Shown one piece after another: positions 26,296 to 36,322 of a DNA stretch of 64,000 nt; position 1 is the stretch's first letter; each line of letters starts with the position of its first letter. Position numbers and translations under genes: made by a program. The notes under the pieces were generated by a model, which saw only the letters and a program-made list of their open reading frames with translations, did not search any database and was not told the origin of the DNA. Source of the DNA: Roseovarius pelagicus (GTDB lineage Bacteria > Pseudomonadota > Alphaproteobacteria > Rhodobacterales > Rhodobacteraceae); NCBI RefSeq assembly GCF_025639885.1, contig NZ_CP106738.1, forward strand, positions 1,612,001 through 1,676,000. Direction: 5' to 3'.

Positions 26296-26324
26296 TTGAC
26301 TTGGTCAGAACGGCCCTCTATAGA
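26296..26324 (+). promoter_or_regulatory. Sigma-70-type promoter of rpmH-rnpA-yidD
   Basis: TTGACT (26296-26301) and TATAGA (26319-26324) with an ideal 17-base spacer, about 80 bases upstream of the rpmH start. The strength of the match fits a ribosomal protein gene. Confidence 0.75.
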
Positions 26325-26404
26325 CCGGGCTTCAGTTACACCTTGGGCCCTGCGCGATTCCATATTTCGCGCCTGCCGCCCGAAACAAAGCCGGAGATGG
26401 AGCG

Positions 26405-26539
26405 ATGAAACGCACCTATCAACCCTCGAACCTGGTACGTAAGCGTCGCCACGGTTTTCGCGCACGTATGGCCACCAAAGCGGGCCGCAAGATTCTGAAT
26501 GCGCGCCGCGCACGTGGTCGCAAGTCGCTGAGCGCGTAA
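26405..26539 (+). CDS. rpmH: 50S ribosomal protein L34
   Basis: 44 residues: [20 protein letters not shown] at the start, then a Lys/Arg-rich chain ending GRKSLSA. This is the full length and near-universal sequence of L34, a component of the large ribosomal subunit. The ribosome site GGAGATGGAGCG precedes ATG 26405. It heads the rpmH-rnpA-yidD operon and has a strong promoter upstream. Confidence 0.98.
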
Positions 26540-26552
26540 GCGCCCGACAGGA

Positions 26553-26981
26553 TTGCACGAATTGACACCGCCGGAGGCCCCCGTCAGCGATGCCGGGACG
26601 ATGCCCCCGGCGGTTTCTGCGTGTCTGGACGTCAGTCAACCGTTGGTCATGCGCAAGCGCAGCGATTTTTTGGCTGCCGCCCGTGCCCACCGCTGCGGCA
26701 CGTCCGGCATGATGGTACAGGCACGGCGTCGCGATGACGGCAGTGATCTGGTCCGCGTGGGTTTCACCTGTTCCAAGAAGGTCGGCAACGCAGTTGCCCG
26801 CAACCGGGCCAAGCGGCGCCTGCGCGAGGTCGCACGCGCGGTTCTGCCCACATCGGCCCTGCCCGGTTGGGATTATGTGCTGATTGGTCGGGCCGATGCC
26901 ACTGCGGCGCGGCCTTTTGAACGGCTCAAGGGCGATCTTGACTATGCCCTGCGCAAACTGCACGGGCAGGTACAGAAATGA
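26553..26981 (+). CDS. rnpA: Ribonuclease P protein component
   Basis: Up to 142 residues. The diagnostic RnpA motif is at about 69-93 ([20 protein letters not shown]), with the preceding KRSDFLAA helix. RnpA binds the 5' leader of precursor tRNAs as cofactor of the RNase P RNA. The start is uncertain: TTG 26553 gives 142 residues with a low-complexity leader, ATG 26601 gives 126 and ATG 26649 gives 110. Family proteins usually have about 110-140 residues in this clade. It lies 13 bases after rpmH and overlaps yidD by 4 bases. Confidence 0.92.
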   Translation: MHELTPPEAPVSDAGTMPPAVSACLDVSQPLVMRKRSDFLAAARAHRCGTSGMMVQARRRDDGSDLVRVGFTCSKKVGNAVARNRAKRRLREVARAVLPTSALPGWDYVLIGRADATAARPFERLKGDLDYALRKLHGQVQK

Positions 26982-27199
26982 CGCCGCTTGCCTTGGTGCT
27001 CTCGCTACCGGTGCGCGCCTATCGCCTCCTGCTCAGCCCGTGGGTGGGGAATGGTTGCCGTTTCCATCCCACATGCAGCGCCTACGCGCTGGAGGCATTG
27101 GAACGCCACGGCGGGATCAAGGGCGGCTGGCTTGCCGCGTATCGCATTCTGCGATGCAACCCGTGGGGCGGATCGGGCGTGGATAACGTACCCGATTGA
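26978..27199 (+). CDS. yidD: Membrane protein insertion efficiency factor
   Basis: 73 residues, the standard size. Contains an amphipathic N-terminal helix ([10 protein letters not shown]), C-R-F-x-P-T-C-S-x-Y-A ([14 protein letters not shown]) and the end motif [17 protein letters not shown]. YidD assists YidC-dependent membrane insertion and is usually encoded between rnpA and yidC. Here yidC lies about 5.8 kb downstream, separated by four unrelated genes. Start overlaps rnpA by ATGA. Confidence 0.96.
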   Translation: MTPLALVLSLPVRAYRLLLSPWVGNGCRFHPTCSAYALEALERHGGIKGGWLAAYRILRCNPWGGSGVDNVPD

Positions 27200-27242
27200 T
27201 TTTCGCGCTCACCGGCGGCCCTCTATGCGCGGGTGACCCCGA

Positions 27243-28925
27243 TCACTCTTCGAACGGTTTTACCCGTTTCACTCGCCAAACCCGCGCGTCGCCCTCTATC
27301 TCTGGTATATCTGTGTGCGCCAGTGCCTGAAACGCCGAATCGACCTGCATTAGCGCGTCGATACTGCTGGGTTCCAGTTCGTAGCGGTCAGCGCGGAATG
27401 TGCCCTGGGCCGCAGCAAGGTTCAGCGCATCCAGAAAATCTTCGCGCAACACGAATGCACCATCAAATTCAACCGATTGTAGCCCTGCGCCGGCAAAGTC
27501 CACGTCCAGCAGCACCGCCTCCCTAAAGGTCGCACCACCCAGAACGGTGCCCGCCAGTGACACCCCATGCAGGGTTGCCCCATCGAAATCCGCCGTGATC
27601 GCACTGGCACCGGCAAAGTCCACATCCCGCAGGAATGCCCCCACAAACGATGCCCCCGCAAGGAACGTCGGACCATAGGCATCCGGCCCGGCATAGGGGC
27701 CCAGCGCCGTCTCGGAGGTAAAGCTGCGGAACTGACTGCGTTGAATCCGCGCCCCATCAAACCGCGTGTTTTCCAGCGATGCACCGCCAAAATCCGTCTC
27801 TAGTATCTGCGCGCGGGCGAACGTCGCATAGCTTAGCTGCGCGCCCTGAAGGCTGAGGCCAAACAGCGACATATCCTCTGCATAAGCAAAGGACAGGTCG
27901 AGCCCGAAGAAATTGAACCCCTCCAGCGCGCGCAGCCCTGACCGCGTCATAATCTCCAGCAATTGTGCGCGCTCGGGGCTGGCAGGGCGATCGATCAGGT
28001 CGGTGCCACTGGTCGCCGCCTGCCAGCGAAAGCCAATAGCAGCACCTTCGTAGAACAATGGCAAGTCATCCCGACGGCGCTCAGATGCGACGCGCATTTT
28101 GTCCGCCGTATCATAGGCGCGCAAGGCCGGTGCCAGAAAGCGGTAAGGCTTGGACGCGCGCGAAGCGGAAATGATGCGCATCCGCAGGCTTTGGCTGATG
28201 TCGCGGTCCGGGTCGAGCACCGCAACGTAACGTGCCACGCCTTCGCCTGCGTCCGCCTGCTCGGTGCGGTCCAGTGCGGCCCCCAGCAACGCTGCGATTT
28301 CGGTCATCTCGACTGCCAGTGCCGCGTTTCGATCCGCCTCTGCCAGTTCTACCTGCGTTTCCAGCAGTGCCGTTTGTTCCGCGATCCGCACGTTCTGCTC
28401 GGTCAACAGGCCGGACTGCACCTCGATCAGCTGGTTTTGCTTGAACAGCAATGCCGTGCCCGACAGCGCCGCCATTGCCGCAATCAGCCCGGTCAACGCG
28501 GCGATCAGCCAGCGCCGTGTCGATATCCACGCGTAGCGTGCGAATGTCAGTTGCAGCAGATCACGCGCCGCATCCGTCGCCGCCTTGGGGTCGCGCGCCG
28601 CAGCCCCGCTTGCCACGCGCGACAGGGGTTCTGCGAATAACTCCAGTTGCGCCTCGGCACGGCCAAAGAGGCCAGACCACAAGCGCCTGCGGTAAAACAG
28701 CAGGATCAGGGCCACAATCAGCAGAACCGCGATCAACGCCAAAAAGATGCTGACGATCAGTCCCGCACTGTCCTCCAGCCCATACCCCGAGAATGCCAGC
28801 AGGAATCCCGCCGCGACGCCAAAACCGAAGACGAGCATCCCGAACGTCACCGGCAAACGGCGGCCATTCCAACGGCTCAGGTCGACCGGTTCGGCGGGAT
28901 CGGACGATGAATCTGGCTCATTCAT
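27243..28925 (-). CDS. Membrane-anchored pentapeptide-repeat protein
   Basis: 560 residues from the ATG at 28925 (AAAGGAG about 10 bases upstream); the frame upstream has no conserved content. Order: a short cytoplasmic N-terminus, two adjacent transmembrane helices (about 28-50 and 58-80), a linker, a third helix (about 140-165), a charged coiled-coil-prone stretch (170-215), then a pentapeptide-repeat domain from about 350 to 500 with A-(D/S/T)-F/L-x-x units (for example ADFDGA, VDFAGA, TRFDGA). Pentapeptide repeats form a right-handed quadrilateral helix; here it is tethered to the inner membrane. Function unknown. It is convergent with yidD and divergent from an MFS gene, splitting a usually compact yidD-yidC neighbourhood. 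Confidence 0.75.
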   Translation of the reverse strand: MNEPDSSSDPAEPVDLSRWNGRRLPVTFGMLVFGFGVAAGFLLAFSGYGLEDSAGLIVSIFLALIAVLLIVALILLFYRRRLWSGLFGRAEAQLELFAEPLSRVASGAAARDPKAATDAARDLLQLTFARYAWISTRRWLIAALTGLIAAMAALSGTALLFKQNQLIEVQSGLLTEQNVRIAEQTALLETQVELAEADRNAALAVEMTEIAALLGAALDRTEQADAGEGVARYVAVLDPDRDISQSLRMRIISASRASKPYRFLAPALRAYDTADKMRVASERRRDDLPLFYEGAAIGFRWQAATSGTDLIDRPASPERAQLLEIMTRSGLRALEGFNFFGLDLSFAYAEDMSLFGLSLQGAQLSYATFARAQILETDFGGASLENTRFDGARIQRSQFRSFTSETALGPYAGPDAYGPTFLAGASFVGAFLRDVDFAGASAITADFDGATLHGVSLAGTVLGGATFREAVLLDVDFAGAGLQSVEFDGAFVLREDFLDALNLAAAQGTFRADRYELEPSSIDALMQVDSAFQALAHTDIPEIEGDARVWRVKRVKPFEE

Positions 28926-29071
28926 ATGCACGGTGCTCCTTTCACCGCCAGCATAGCTGCGGCAAACGCACGAGTGCGACATTTTTCTGATGCGCCTTTC
29001 CTGCAAGTACGACCCATGCGAAACTATCCGCGTGGCAGCGGCGTTGGTCGCCAAGGGAAAAGGGATCAGAC

Positions 29072-30337
29072 GTGCTGCTAACAAAAATCCACCAGATTAT
29101 GACTGGCACGCATGTCTCGGCGGACGCGGGCGAGCCGCAAAGATTCCTGCGTCATTTTGCGTCCCTTGCCGCGACCAAGCTGGCAGATGGGTTAATCGAT
29201 CCTAAACTTGTGCTGGCTTGGTTGATGGGCGCGCTTGGTGCACCCGGTTATATGGTCGGCGCACTGGTCCCGATCCGCGAGGCAGGGGCGCTCTTGCCGC
29301 AAATCCTGCTCGCGCGCTGGATTCAACGTCGCCGCATACGCAAATATTTCTGGGCGGGCGGGTCACTACTTCAGGGGCTCGCAGCATTGGGAATCGCATT
29401 CGCGGCCCTCACTCTGGACGGCACCCCCGCCGCTTGGGTGATCCTGCTTTGTCTGGCGATTCTCGCGCTGGCGCGTGCGGCGTGTTCCGCCAGTTACAAA
29501 GACGTCGCGGCGCGCACATTGGCCAAGGGATCACGCGGCACGGTTTCGGGGGCCGCCGGCACTGTTGCTGCCGCAGCCGTCTTTGCCTTCGCCCTCGGCC
29601 TGAGTTTTGGCATCTTACCGCTCAGCATGACGAGCATCTCGATCGCCATCACGGTCGCAGGGGTGCTCTGGCTGGCGGCTGCCATACTCTTTGTGCAGCT
29701 GGACGAGCCGGAGGCAGAACCGCAGACAAACAGTTTCGAAGGTTTCCGCGCATTGCTCGGCCCTCTGCGCGACGATACCGAGTTTCGCACCTACATCCTT
29801 GTGCGGGGCTTGCTGATCTCGACCGCGTTGGCACCGCCGTTTCTGGTCATGCTCAGTCATGCCGGAGGCGAGCGTGAGCTGGGCAACCTCGGCTTGCTCA
29901 TGGTCGCGTCGTCATTGGCCGCGATCACGTCCTCCTATGTCTGGGGCCGTCTGTCGGACCGTTCGAGCCGATGGACACTGGCTTTTTCGGGGACCGCGGC
30001 GGCGGTCGCATTGGGCGGTGCCGCGATGATCGGACTGCTGACCGGCGGGATCGGAGGACAATGGATGGCGGCGCTCTTCATCTTTGTGGCGCAGATCGCC
30101 TATGAAGGCGTGCGCGCTGGCCGCAAGACGCACCTGACCGACATGGACACCCACGGTCGCAAGGCGATTTACACCGCTCTTTCGAACACGGTAATCGGCA
30201 CATTGCTGTTGGCAGGCGGCGGCTTTGGCCTATTGGCCGAAGTGGCCGGGCCATCCGTTGTACTGGCGGTTTTTGCTGTATCCAGCGCATTCGGCGCAAT
30301 GGTGGCGCTCAAGCTTGGCGAGGTACAGCAGCGATAA
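29072..30337 (+). CDS. Major facilitator superfamily transporter
   Basis: 421 residues with about 12 transmembrane helices and a central cytoplasmic loop near residues 210-230. A GRLSDRSSR segment matches the MFS loop consensus between helices 8 and 9 (G-x-x-x-D-R). It starts with GTG at 29072 (GGGATC upstream); the ATG at 29099 would give a protein nine residues shorter. The substrate cannot be read from sequence. Divergent from the pentapeptide-repeat gene and followed 52 bases later by ttcA. Confidence 0.8.
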   Translation: MLLTKIHQIMTGTHVSADAGEPQRFLRHFASLAATKLADGLIDPKLVLAWLMGALGAPGYMVGALVPIREAGALLPQILLARWIQRRRIRKYFWAGGSLLQGLAALGIAFAALTLDGTPAAWVILLCLAILALARAACSASYKDVAARTLAKGSRGTVSGAAGTVAAAAVFAFALGLSFGILPLSMTSISIAITVAGVLWLAAAILFVQLDEPEAEPQTNSFEGFRALLGPLRDDTEFRTYILVRGLLISTALAPPFLVMLSHAGGERELGNLGLLMVASSLAAITSSYVWGRLSDRSSRWTLAFSGTAAAVALGGAAMIGLLTGGIGGQWMAALFIFVAQIAYEGVRAGRKTHLTDMDTHGRKAIYTALSNTVIGTLLLAGGGFGLLAEVAGPSVVLAVFAVSSAFGAMVALKLGEVQQR

Positions 30338-30389
30338 CCACGCGCACCGCCCCCTTGCCCGACACAGTGGAAAGCCCTAAAGCCTGCTC

Positions 30390-31283
30390 ATGCTTGATGA
30401 TGCTGACGATATTCACCCCCTTTTTCACGGCGCGCCCCGCACGACCGAGTTCAAGAAGCTGCGCAAACGTATCCTGCGCCAGACGCGCGAGGCGGTCGAA
30501 CAATATGGCATGGTCTCGGCCACAGCCCGCGACGCCGATGGTGCCCGCGACAAATGGCTGGTGTGCCTGTCGGGTGGCAAGGACAGCTATACCTTGCTGG
30601 CTGTGCTCTACGAACTTAAATGGCGCGGCCTGCTGCCCGTGGACCTGTTGGCATGCAACCTTGATCAGGGCCAGCCGGGCTTTCCCGCGACGGTCCTGCC
30701 AGAGTTTCTCGAACGCATGCAGGTGCCACATCGGATCGAGTATCAGGATACCTATTCGATCGTGGTCGATAAGGTGCCGCAGGGGCGGACCTTCTGCGCA
30801 CTTTGCTCGCGGTTGCGACGCGGCAATCTCTACCGCATCGCCCGCGAAGAGGGCTGCACCGCCGTGGTGCTGGGCCACCACCGCGACGACATTCTGGAAA
30901 CATTCTTTATGAATCTGTTTCACGGTGGACGGCTGGCGACAATGCCGCCGAAGCTGGTGAATGAAGAGGGCGATCTCTTTGTTTTTCGCCCCCTCGCCCA
31001 TGTCGCCGAGACCGATTGCGAGAAATTCAGCAAAGCCATGCAATATCCTATCATCCCCTGTGATCTGTGTGGCAGTCAGGACGGGCTGCAACGCCAGCAG
31101 GTCAAACAGATTCTGGATGGATGGGAGGCGCGCAGCCCGGGTCGCAGGCAGGTCATGTTCCGCGCCCTGACCAATGCCCGCCCGTCGCACCTACTTGACC
31201 CCGGCCTGTTCGATTTTGCCGGGCTGGCCCTGCAACCCGTAAAATTCGATGCAAATTCCGAGGACGTGCCGGACTTGCGTTAA
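30390..31283 (+). CDS. ttcA: tRNA 2-thiocytidine biosynthesis protein TtcA
   Basis: 297 residues. The PP-loop ATP pyrophosphatase motif SGGKDS is at 61-66. Cysteines for the [4Fe-4S] cluster are visible at 136 and 139 (CALC) and 224 (PCDLCGSQ), with the GHHRDD helix between. TtcA thiolates C32 in certain tRNAs. The [14 protein letters not shown] segment is diagnostic for the TtcA group. It stands between an MFS transporter and a GGDEF-EAL gene on the same strand. Confidence 0.95.
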   Translation: MLDDADDIHPLFHGAPRTTEFKKLRKRILRQTREAVEQYGMVSATARDADGARDKWLVCLSGGKDSYTLLAVLYELKWRGLLPVDLLACNLDQGQPGFPATVLPEFLERMQVPHRIEYQDTYSIVVDKVPQGRTFCALCSRLRRGNLYRIAREEGCTAVVLGHHRDDILETFFMNLFHGGRLATMPPKLVNEEGDLFVFRPLAHVAETDCEKFSKAMQYPIIPCDLCGSQDGLQRQQVKQILDGWEARSPGRRQVMFRALTNARPSHLLDPGLFDFAGLALQPVKFDANSEDVPDLR

Positions 31284-31339
31284 GCGTGTGTTGAGACCCC
31301 GCAACTAGCCTCACAAGGCGATCTGAGGGGAATTGCTAC

Positions 31340-32881
31340 ATGAACACGCGCCTTGCCGCATTTCTGACCGGGCTACGACGGTATCTGCGATACGGGCTGG
31401 TTGGTCCGTCCGCGCTCGCATTTCTGCCTGCGCTGGTGCTGGGTGGTTTCTGGCTGGGCGGCGAAGAGATGTTGATCATGCTCGCGCTTGGCTACCCGGT
31501 CTGTCTGGCTTTTACAGGTATCTGGTCACATCCGCAGGGCGATGATTGGCACACCGACGATGACATGACAGATCGTGAGGCTCTCGAAACAGCATTGCAA
31601 CGCAACGCCGAACGCGCAACCACAGCATCGCGGCGCACGGCCTGCATCCTGTTGCAAATCGACGACCACACCGATCTGCCCCAACGCTACGGCAAGGATG
31701 CGACAGAGGCGATGTTCGCGACACTACTTGCGCGGTTGAAGTCAGTCTTGAGAGGGCGTGACGATGTGTGCCGACTGGACGGAGCACGCTTTGCCGTCTG
31801 CGTCGCCCCGGTGCGCCAACTCGACCTCGGCAATGCGTTGCATCTGGCCAACCGCCTTCAGCAAGCGGTGGAAGAAGCCGTCATCATCAATGGCGCAACG
31901 GTCTACAACAGCGCCTCTGTCGGGCTCTCTCTCGACATCAACCTGCTGCGAAAGACGGGCGTCGCGCTATTGGAGGCGGCAGAAACCGCACTGGCAGAGG
32001 CGGTGCGCCACGGCCCCTCAGCGACACGCGCCTACAGTCAGGAAATGCACGCCCCCATGATCCTCGGCAACGAAAACCATATCACAGAGGCATCCGAGGC
32101 GCTGGACAACGGCCACATCGGCCCGTGGTACCAGCCACAGGTCTCGACCGATACCGGACGCGTCACAGGCTTTGAAGCGCTCGCACGCTGGACACATCCC
32201 GAACGCGGCATGATCTCTCCTGCCGAATTTCTGCCTGCGCTGGAACAGACCAGCAAGATGGAGCGATTGGGCGAAGTGATGCTATACGGTGCGCTCAACG
32301 CGCTAAAATCTTGGGATGCTGCCGGGCTGGATGTGCCGCGCATCGGGGTGAATTTCGCCTCCGAAGAGTTGCGTAACCCGCATCTGGTGAAAAAGATCGA
32401 GTGGGAGCTTGATCGTTTCGAGCTCGATCCGAAACGTCTGTGTATCGAAGTTCTCGAAACCGTCGTAGCTTCTTCGCCTGATGACACTGTTGTGCGTAAC
32501 ATTAGCGGGTTGTCCAAACTGGGCTGCCTGATCGATCTGGATGACTTTGGCACGGGACATGCCTCGATTTCTTCGATACGGCGGTTCGACGTGCAACGTC
32601 TAAAAATCGACCGGTCCTTTGTGACGAAGGTAGATCGCGACCCCGAACAACAACGCATGGTTTCTGCCATCTTGTTGATGGCAGAACGGCTCGGCCTCGA
32701 CACACTGGCCGAAGGGGTCGAGACCGTCGGCGAACATGCCATGCTGGCACAACTGGGCTGCGGACATGTGCAGGGCTTTGGTATCGGACGCCCCATGCCG
32801 CTGGAACACACCCAAGAATGGACCCACGCACATCTGGCAAAGCTCGCGTCGCCCCCCAAGATCGGCAAACAGCTCGGCTGA
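31340..32881 (+). CDS. Cyclic-di-GMP phosphodiesterase: degenerate GGDEF plus EAL domain
   Basis: 513 residues. Two N-terminal membrane helices (about 18-60), a GGDEF domain (about 75-235) and an EAL domain (about 250-500). The GGDEF active loop reads L-D-G-A-R-F, so cyclase activity is not expected. The EAL half keeps its residues: FEALARW, NFASEELRNP, IEVLET, DDFGTGHAS, LKIDRSFV, EGVETVGE and QGFGIGRP. It should degrade c-di-GMP in the cytoplasm at the inner membrane, possibly with the degenerate GGDEF as a GTP sensor. Start ATG 31340 has GAGGGGAA upstream. Confidence 0.9.
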   Translation: MNTRLAAFLTGLRRYLRYGLVGPSALAFLPALVLGGFWLGGEEMLIMLALGYPVCLAFTGIWSHPQGDDWHTDDDMTDREALETALQRNAERATTASRRTACILLQIDDHTDLPQRYGKDATEAMFATLLARLKSVLRGRDDVCRLDGARFAVCVAPVRQLDLGNALHLANRLQQAVEEAVIINGATVYNSASVGLSLDINLLRKTGVALLEAAETALAEAVRHGPSATRAYSQEMHAPMILGNENHITEASEALDNGHIGPWYQPQVSTDTGRVTGFEALARWTHPERGMISPAEFLPALEQTSKMERLGEVMLYGALNALKSWDAAGLDVPRIGVNFASEELRNPHLVKKIEWELDRFELDPKRLCIEVLETVVASSPDDTVVRNISGLSKLGCLIDLDDFGTGHASISSIRRFDVQRLKIDRSFVTKVDRDPEQQRMVSAILLMAERLGLDTLAEGVETVGEHAMLAQLGCGHVQGFGIGRPMPLEHTQEWTHAHLAKLASPPKIGKQLG

Positions 32882-33008
32882 GCGCCATTGCCTTATTTCC
32901 TTATGAATTTCGCGTATCTCCGGGCATTTCCGGGGAATCCGCTTGACCTTTGGCTGCGCACGTCGTTGAACCCTCCGGACCCAGAAACAGATAAAGTGGC
33001 CGCCCGGA

Positions 33009-34872
33009 ATGGACGATCAGAACAAGAACCTCATCCTTGCAACCGCGCTCAGCTTCTTTGTGATCCTGATCTGGTTTGTCCTGTTCCCGCCGCCCGAGGC
33101 AGATCCGGTCGATCCCAGCACCCAGATCACCGAAGGCAGCGACCTGACGGCCCCTTCTGCCGACGCGCCTGACGTTGCTGCTGCGCCCGCTGTTGCCGGC
33201 GGCACCGCCACCACGGCAGCCCCCGAGGCCGAGTCCGCGGCCAAGGCCAGCGATGCACCGCGTATCGCAATCGAAAGCCCCAGCCTGAAAGGCAGTATTT
33301 CGCTTCTGGGCGGGCGGATTGACGACCTGTCGCTGAAAAACTACCGCGAGACAGTTGAACCCGGCTCGGACATCGTGAGCCTGCTGGCACCGATCGGTGA
33401 TTTCAATCCTTATTACGCTCTGTTCGGCTGGGCGCCGGGCCAGAACCTTACGCAGGATACAGTGCCGGGGGCCAATACGATCTGGGCTCAGGATGGCACC
33501 GGAACACTGACACCGCAAACACCCGTCACATTATCATGGGACAATGGTGCGGGCCTTACATTCCGGCGCGAGATCGCAGTCGATGACAATTACATGTTCT
33601 CCGTCACCCAATCGGTCGAAAACACCGGAGACACCACCGCGACGCTGGCGCCCTACGGCATTCTCGCGCGGCATGGCATCCCGCCCGATATCAAGAATTT
33701 CTTCATCCTGCATGAAGGTGCCATCCAGATGGTGGATGGCGAGCTGACTGAAACCGACTATGACGATTTCGAGAATGCTGGCGCTCACAAGAACATCGCC
33801 GTCGAGGCGAACGGCTGGACCGGGTTCACCGATCACTTCTGGATGACCACGCTCATCCCGCAACCCGGCGCATCCTTTTCGCTCAGCACGTTTCAGGACG
33901 CGCGGCGCGGTATCTATCAAACGACCGTCAAGCAACCGACCGTCACCCTCGCGCCGGGTGCCACGGCCGTTGCCGATACACGCCTCTTTGCCGGGGCCAA
34001 GGAATGGGCCACGATTCTGTAACTATGAGAACGAAGAAAACGTCGAAGGTTTCCTCGACTCGATCGACTGGGGTTGGTTCTTTTTCCTGACCAAGCCGAT
34101 ATTCGCGGTGCTGCATTACCTCAACCAGCTGATCGGCAACATGGGCTGGTCAATCATCGCGCTAACGCTGCTGATCAAGGCGGTGCTGCTGCCGCTGGCC
34201 TATAAATCCTACGTCTCAATGGCGCGGATGAAAGAGCTGCAGCCGCAAATGGAAAAGATCAAGGAACGTGCCGGCGACGACAAGCAGGCGATGCAAAAGG
34301 CGGTGATGGAACTCTATAAGAAGGAAAAGGTGAATCCCGCCTCGGGCTGTCTGCCGATCCTGCTTCAGATCCCGATCTTCTTCTCGCTCTACAAGGTGAT
34401 CTTTGTCACGCTTGAGTTGCGCCATGCACCTTGGATCGGTTGGATTCGCGACCTCAGCGCGCCTGATCCATCGTCACTCTTTAACCTCTGGGGCCTTTTC
34501 CCGTGGGCTGCGCCCGAACCCGGCTCGATCCTGGCGCTGGTGTTTATCGGTATTATGCCACTGGTTCTCGGTATTTCCATGTGGCTCCAGCAAAAGCTGA
34601 ACCCGTCGCCCACCGATCCGACGCAAAAGATGATCTTTGCGTGGATGCCTTGGGTCTTCATGTTCATGCTCGGCAGCTTTGCCAGCGGATTGGTGCTCTA
34701 CTGGATTGCCAACAACACGATTACCTTTATCCAACAGTACGCGATCATGCGCAGCCAAGGATACAAGCCGGATGTGTTTGGCAACATCAAGGAAAGCTTT
34801 CGCAAGAGCAGCGAACCCGAACCAAAGCCAGACGTGAAAAAGTCCGGCAGCAATAAGACGGGAGACAAGTAA
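33009..34872 (+). pseudogene. yidC: Membrane protein insertase YidC, interrupted by a +1 frameshift
   Basis: Two overlapping frames cover a whole YidC. The first (33009-34022, 337 residues) has the N-terminal helix (LILATALSFFVILIWFVLF), a Pro/Ala-rich linker and the periplasmic P1 beta-domain, and stops at TAA 34020-34022 right after AKEWATIL. The second supplies NYENEENVEGFLDSIDWGWF and the five-helix Oxa1 core to KTGDK at 34872. Removing one base (T34018 in ATTCTGTAAC) makes ATI-RNYEN continuous and gives a normal 620-residue insertase. YidC is essential in Gram-negative bacteria, so a real break here is unlikely; consensus error is the first explanation, programmed frameshifting the second. 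It is followed at once by the MOSC gene. Confidence 0.9.
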
Positions 34873-35616
34873 GTGCCCAGTGTTGCTGCTCTTTGGCGCC
34901 ACCCGATCAAAAGCCACGGGCGTGAACCGCTGCAAAGCGTGCAATTGACCGAAGGTTGCGCATTGCCGTGGGATCGCCGTTGGGCGATCAGCCACGAGGC
35001 GACCCGCGCCGATGGCACTGCGTGGGCCGAATGCGTCAACTGGACATTGGCATCAAAGGTGCTGGCCCTGATGGCCATCACTGCCAAATCCGACGAAGCT
35101 GCGGGCACTGTAACTCTCAGCCATCCCGAGCGGCCCGACATCACCATTGATCCGGACCAAGACAGCGTCGCGTTTCTGGATTGGATCCGGCCACTAATGC
35201 CCGACAATCGGGCGCAGTCGACCGGGATCGTGCGGGTGCCCGACGTGGCCATGACCGACACCGATTTTCAATCCGTCAGTGTGCTGAACCTAGGCACAAG
35301 CGCGGATCTGGGGATGCACATGGGTATGGCACTGTCGCCCGATCGCTGGCGCTGCAACATCCATATCGACGGGTTCGCCCCATGGGAAGAGAACGCTTGG
35401 ATTGGCAGGACACTGCGCATAGGCGAGGCCGAATTAGAGGTACGCGAACCAATCGTCCGTTGCCGGGCGACCACCGCAGACCCCGAAACAGGCCTAGCTG
35501 ATGGCGACACGCTGAAGGCGCTTAACGCCAACTTCAGCCATCAAAATTGCGGCGTTTACACTGCTGTGACCAAATCAGGCCTGATCGCAATCGGGGACGA
35601 AGTCGAAATCCTATGA
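34873..35616 (+). CDS. MOSC domain protein
   Basis: 247 residues starting with GTG directly after the yidC stop codon. N-terminal beta-barrel part with LWRHPIKS, typical of MOSC_N, and a C-terminal MOSC fold. MOSC proteins handle sulfur or molybdenum-cofactor sulfur (as in Moco sulfurase C-terminal domains and YiiM/YcbX). A cysteine in the strand REPIVRCRATTADPETG matches the position used by YcbX-like proteins. Overlaps engB by ATGA. This yidC-MOSC-engB order is common in Rhodobacterales. Substrate unknown. Confidence 0.88.
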   Translation: MPSVAALWRHPIKSHGREPLQSVQLTEGCALPWDRRWAISHEATRADGTAWAECVNWTLASKVLALMAITAKSDEAAGTVTLSHPERPDITIDPDQDSVAFLDWIRPLMPDNRAQSTGIVRVPDVAMTDTDFQSVSVLNLGTSADLGMHMGMALSPDRWRCNIHIDGFAPWEENAWIGRTLRIGEAELEVREPIVRCRATTADPETGLADGDTLKALNANFSHQNCGVYTAVTKSGLIAIGDEVEIL

Positions 35617-36269
35617 CCGCCCTGCCCTTCCCCTTGGCTCAGGCCCCGGACGAGTTCAGCAGCGAACGCGGCAGGCTCTTGTTCGCTGGCCAGACCGATT
35701 TCCTCAAAGGCGTGGTCGCCATGTCCGGCCTGCCTGCGGGTGATCGGATCGAGGTGTGCTTTGCTGGGCGCTCGAACGTCGGGAAATCGACACTTATCAA
35801 TGCGCTGACCGGCCGCAAAGGATTGGCGCGGGCCTCAAACACCCCCGGACGTACGCAGGAAATCAACTTTTTCACGCTTGGCGGGGACAGTCATTACCTC
35901 GTGGACCTGCCAGGATACGGCTACGCCAACGCCCCCGTCGCAATCGTCGAAAAATGGCAGCGCCTGCTAAAGAGCTACCTCGCAGGACGCCAGAACCTGC
36001 GCCGCGCCTTTGTGCTGATTGACGCCCGCCACGGGGTCAAATCCGTGGACGAAGAGATCATGCGCCTTCTGGACAGCGCCGCCGTGACCTTTCAATGCGT
36101 TCTGACCAAGGCTGACAAAGTCAAAGAAAAGGATCGCGAGCGGATTTTGGATCAGGTGCGCGGCGCGCTGGCCAAACATCCTGCGGCATTCCCAGAGATT
36201 ATCCTGACATCCAGTGAAAAAGGTGATGGGATTGCCATCCTTCGCAGCATTATCGCCACGCTTGAATAG
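35613..36269 (+). CDS. engB: Ribosome biogenesis GTP-binding protein EngB/YsxC
   Basis: 218 residues from the ATG at 35613, overlapping the MOSC stop. GTPase motifs: G1 [10 protein letters not shown]3 DLPGYGYA and G4 TKAD, with NTPGRTQ as G2. EngB acts in late assembly of the 50S ribosomal subunit. Length and motif spacing are standard. It fits the yidC-engB-argB housekeeping order. Confidence 0.96.
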   Translation: MTALPFPLAQAPDEFSSERGRLLFAGQTDFLKGVVAMSGLPAGDRIEVCFAGRSNVGKSTLINALTGRKGLARASNTPGRTQEINFFTLGGDSHYLVDLPGYGYANAPVAIVEKWQRLLKSYLAGRQNLRRAFVLIDARHGVKSVDEEIMRLLDSAAVTFQCVLTKADKVKEKDRERILDQVRGALAKHPAAFPEIILTSSEKGDGIAILRSIIATLE

Positions 36270-36322
36270 CCCCTTGCATGCCGGTTGCGTGCCGGGGATA
36301 CATTCAGGACGAGGGACACAAG

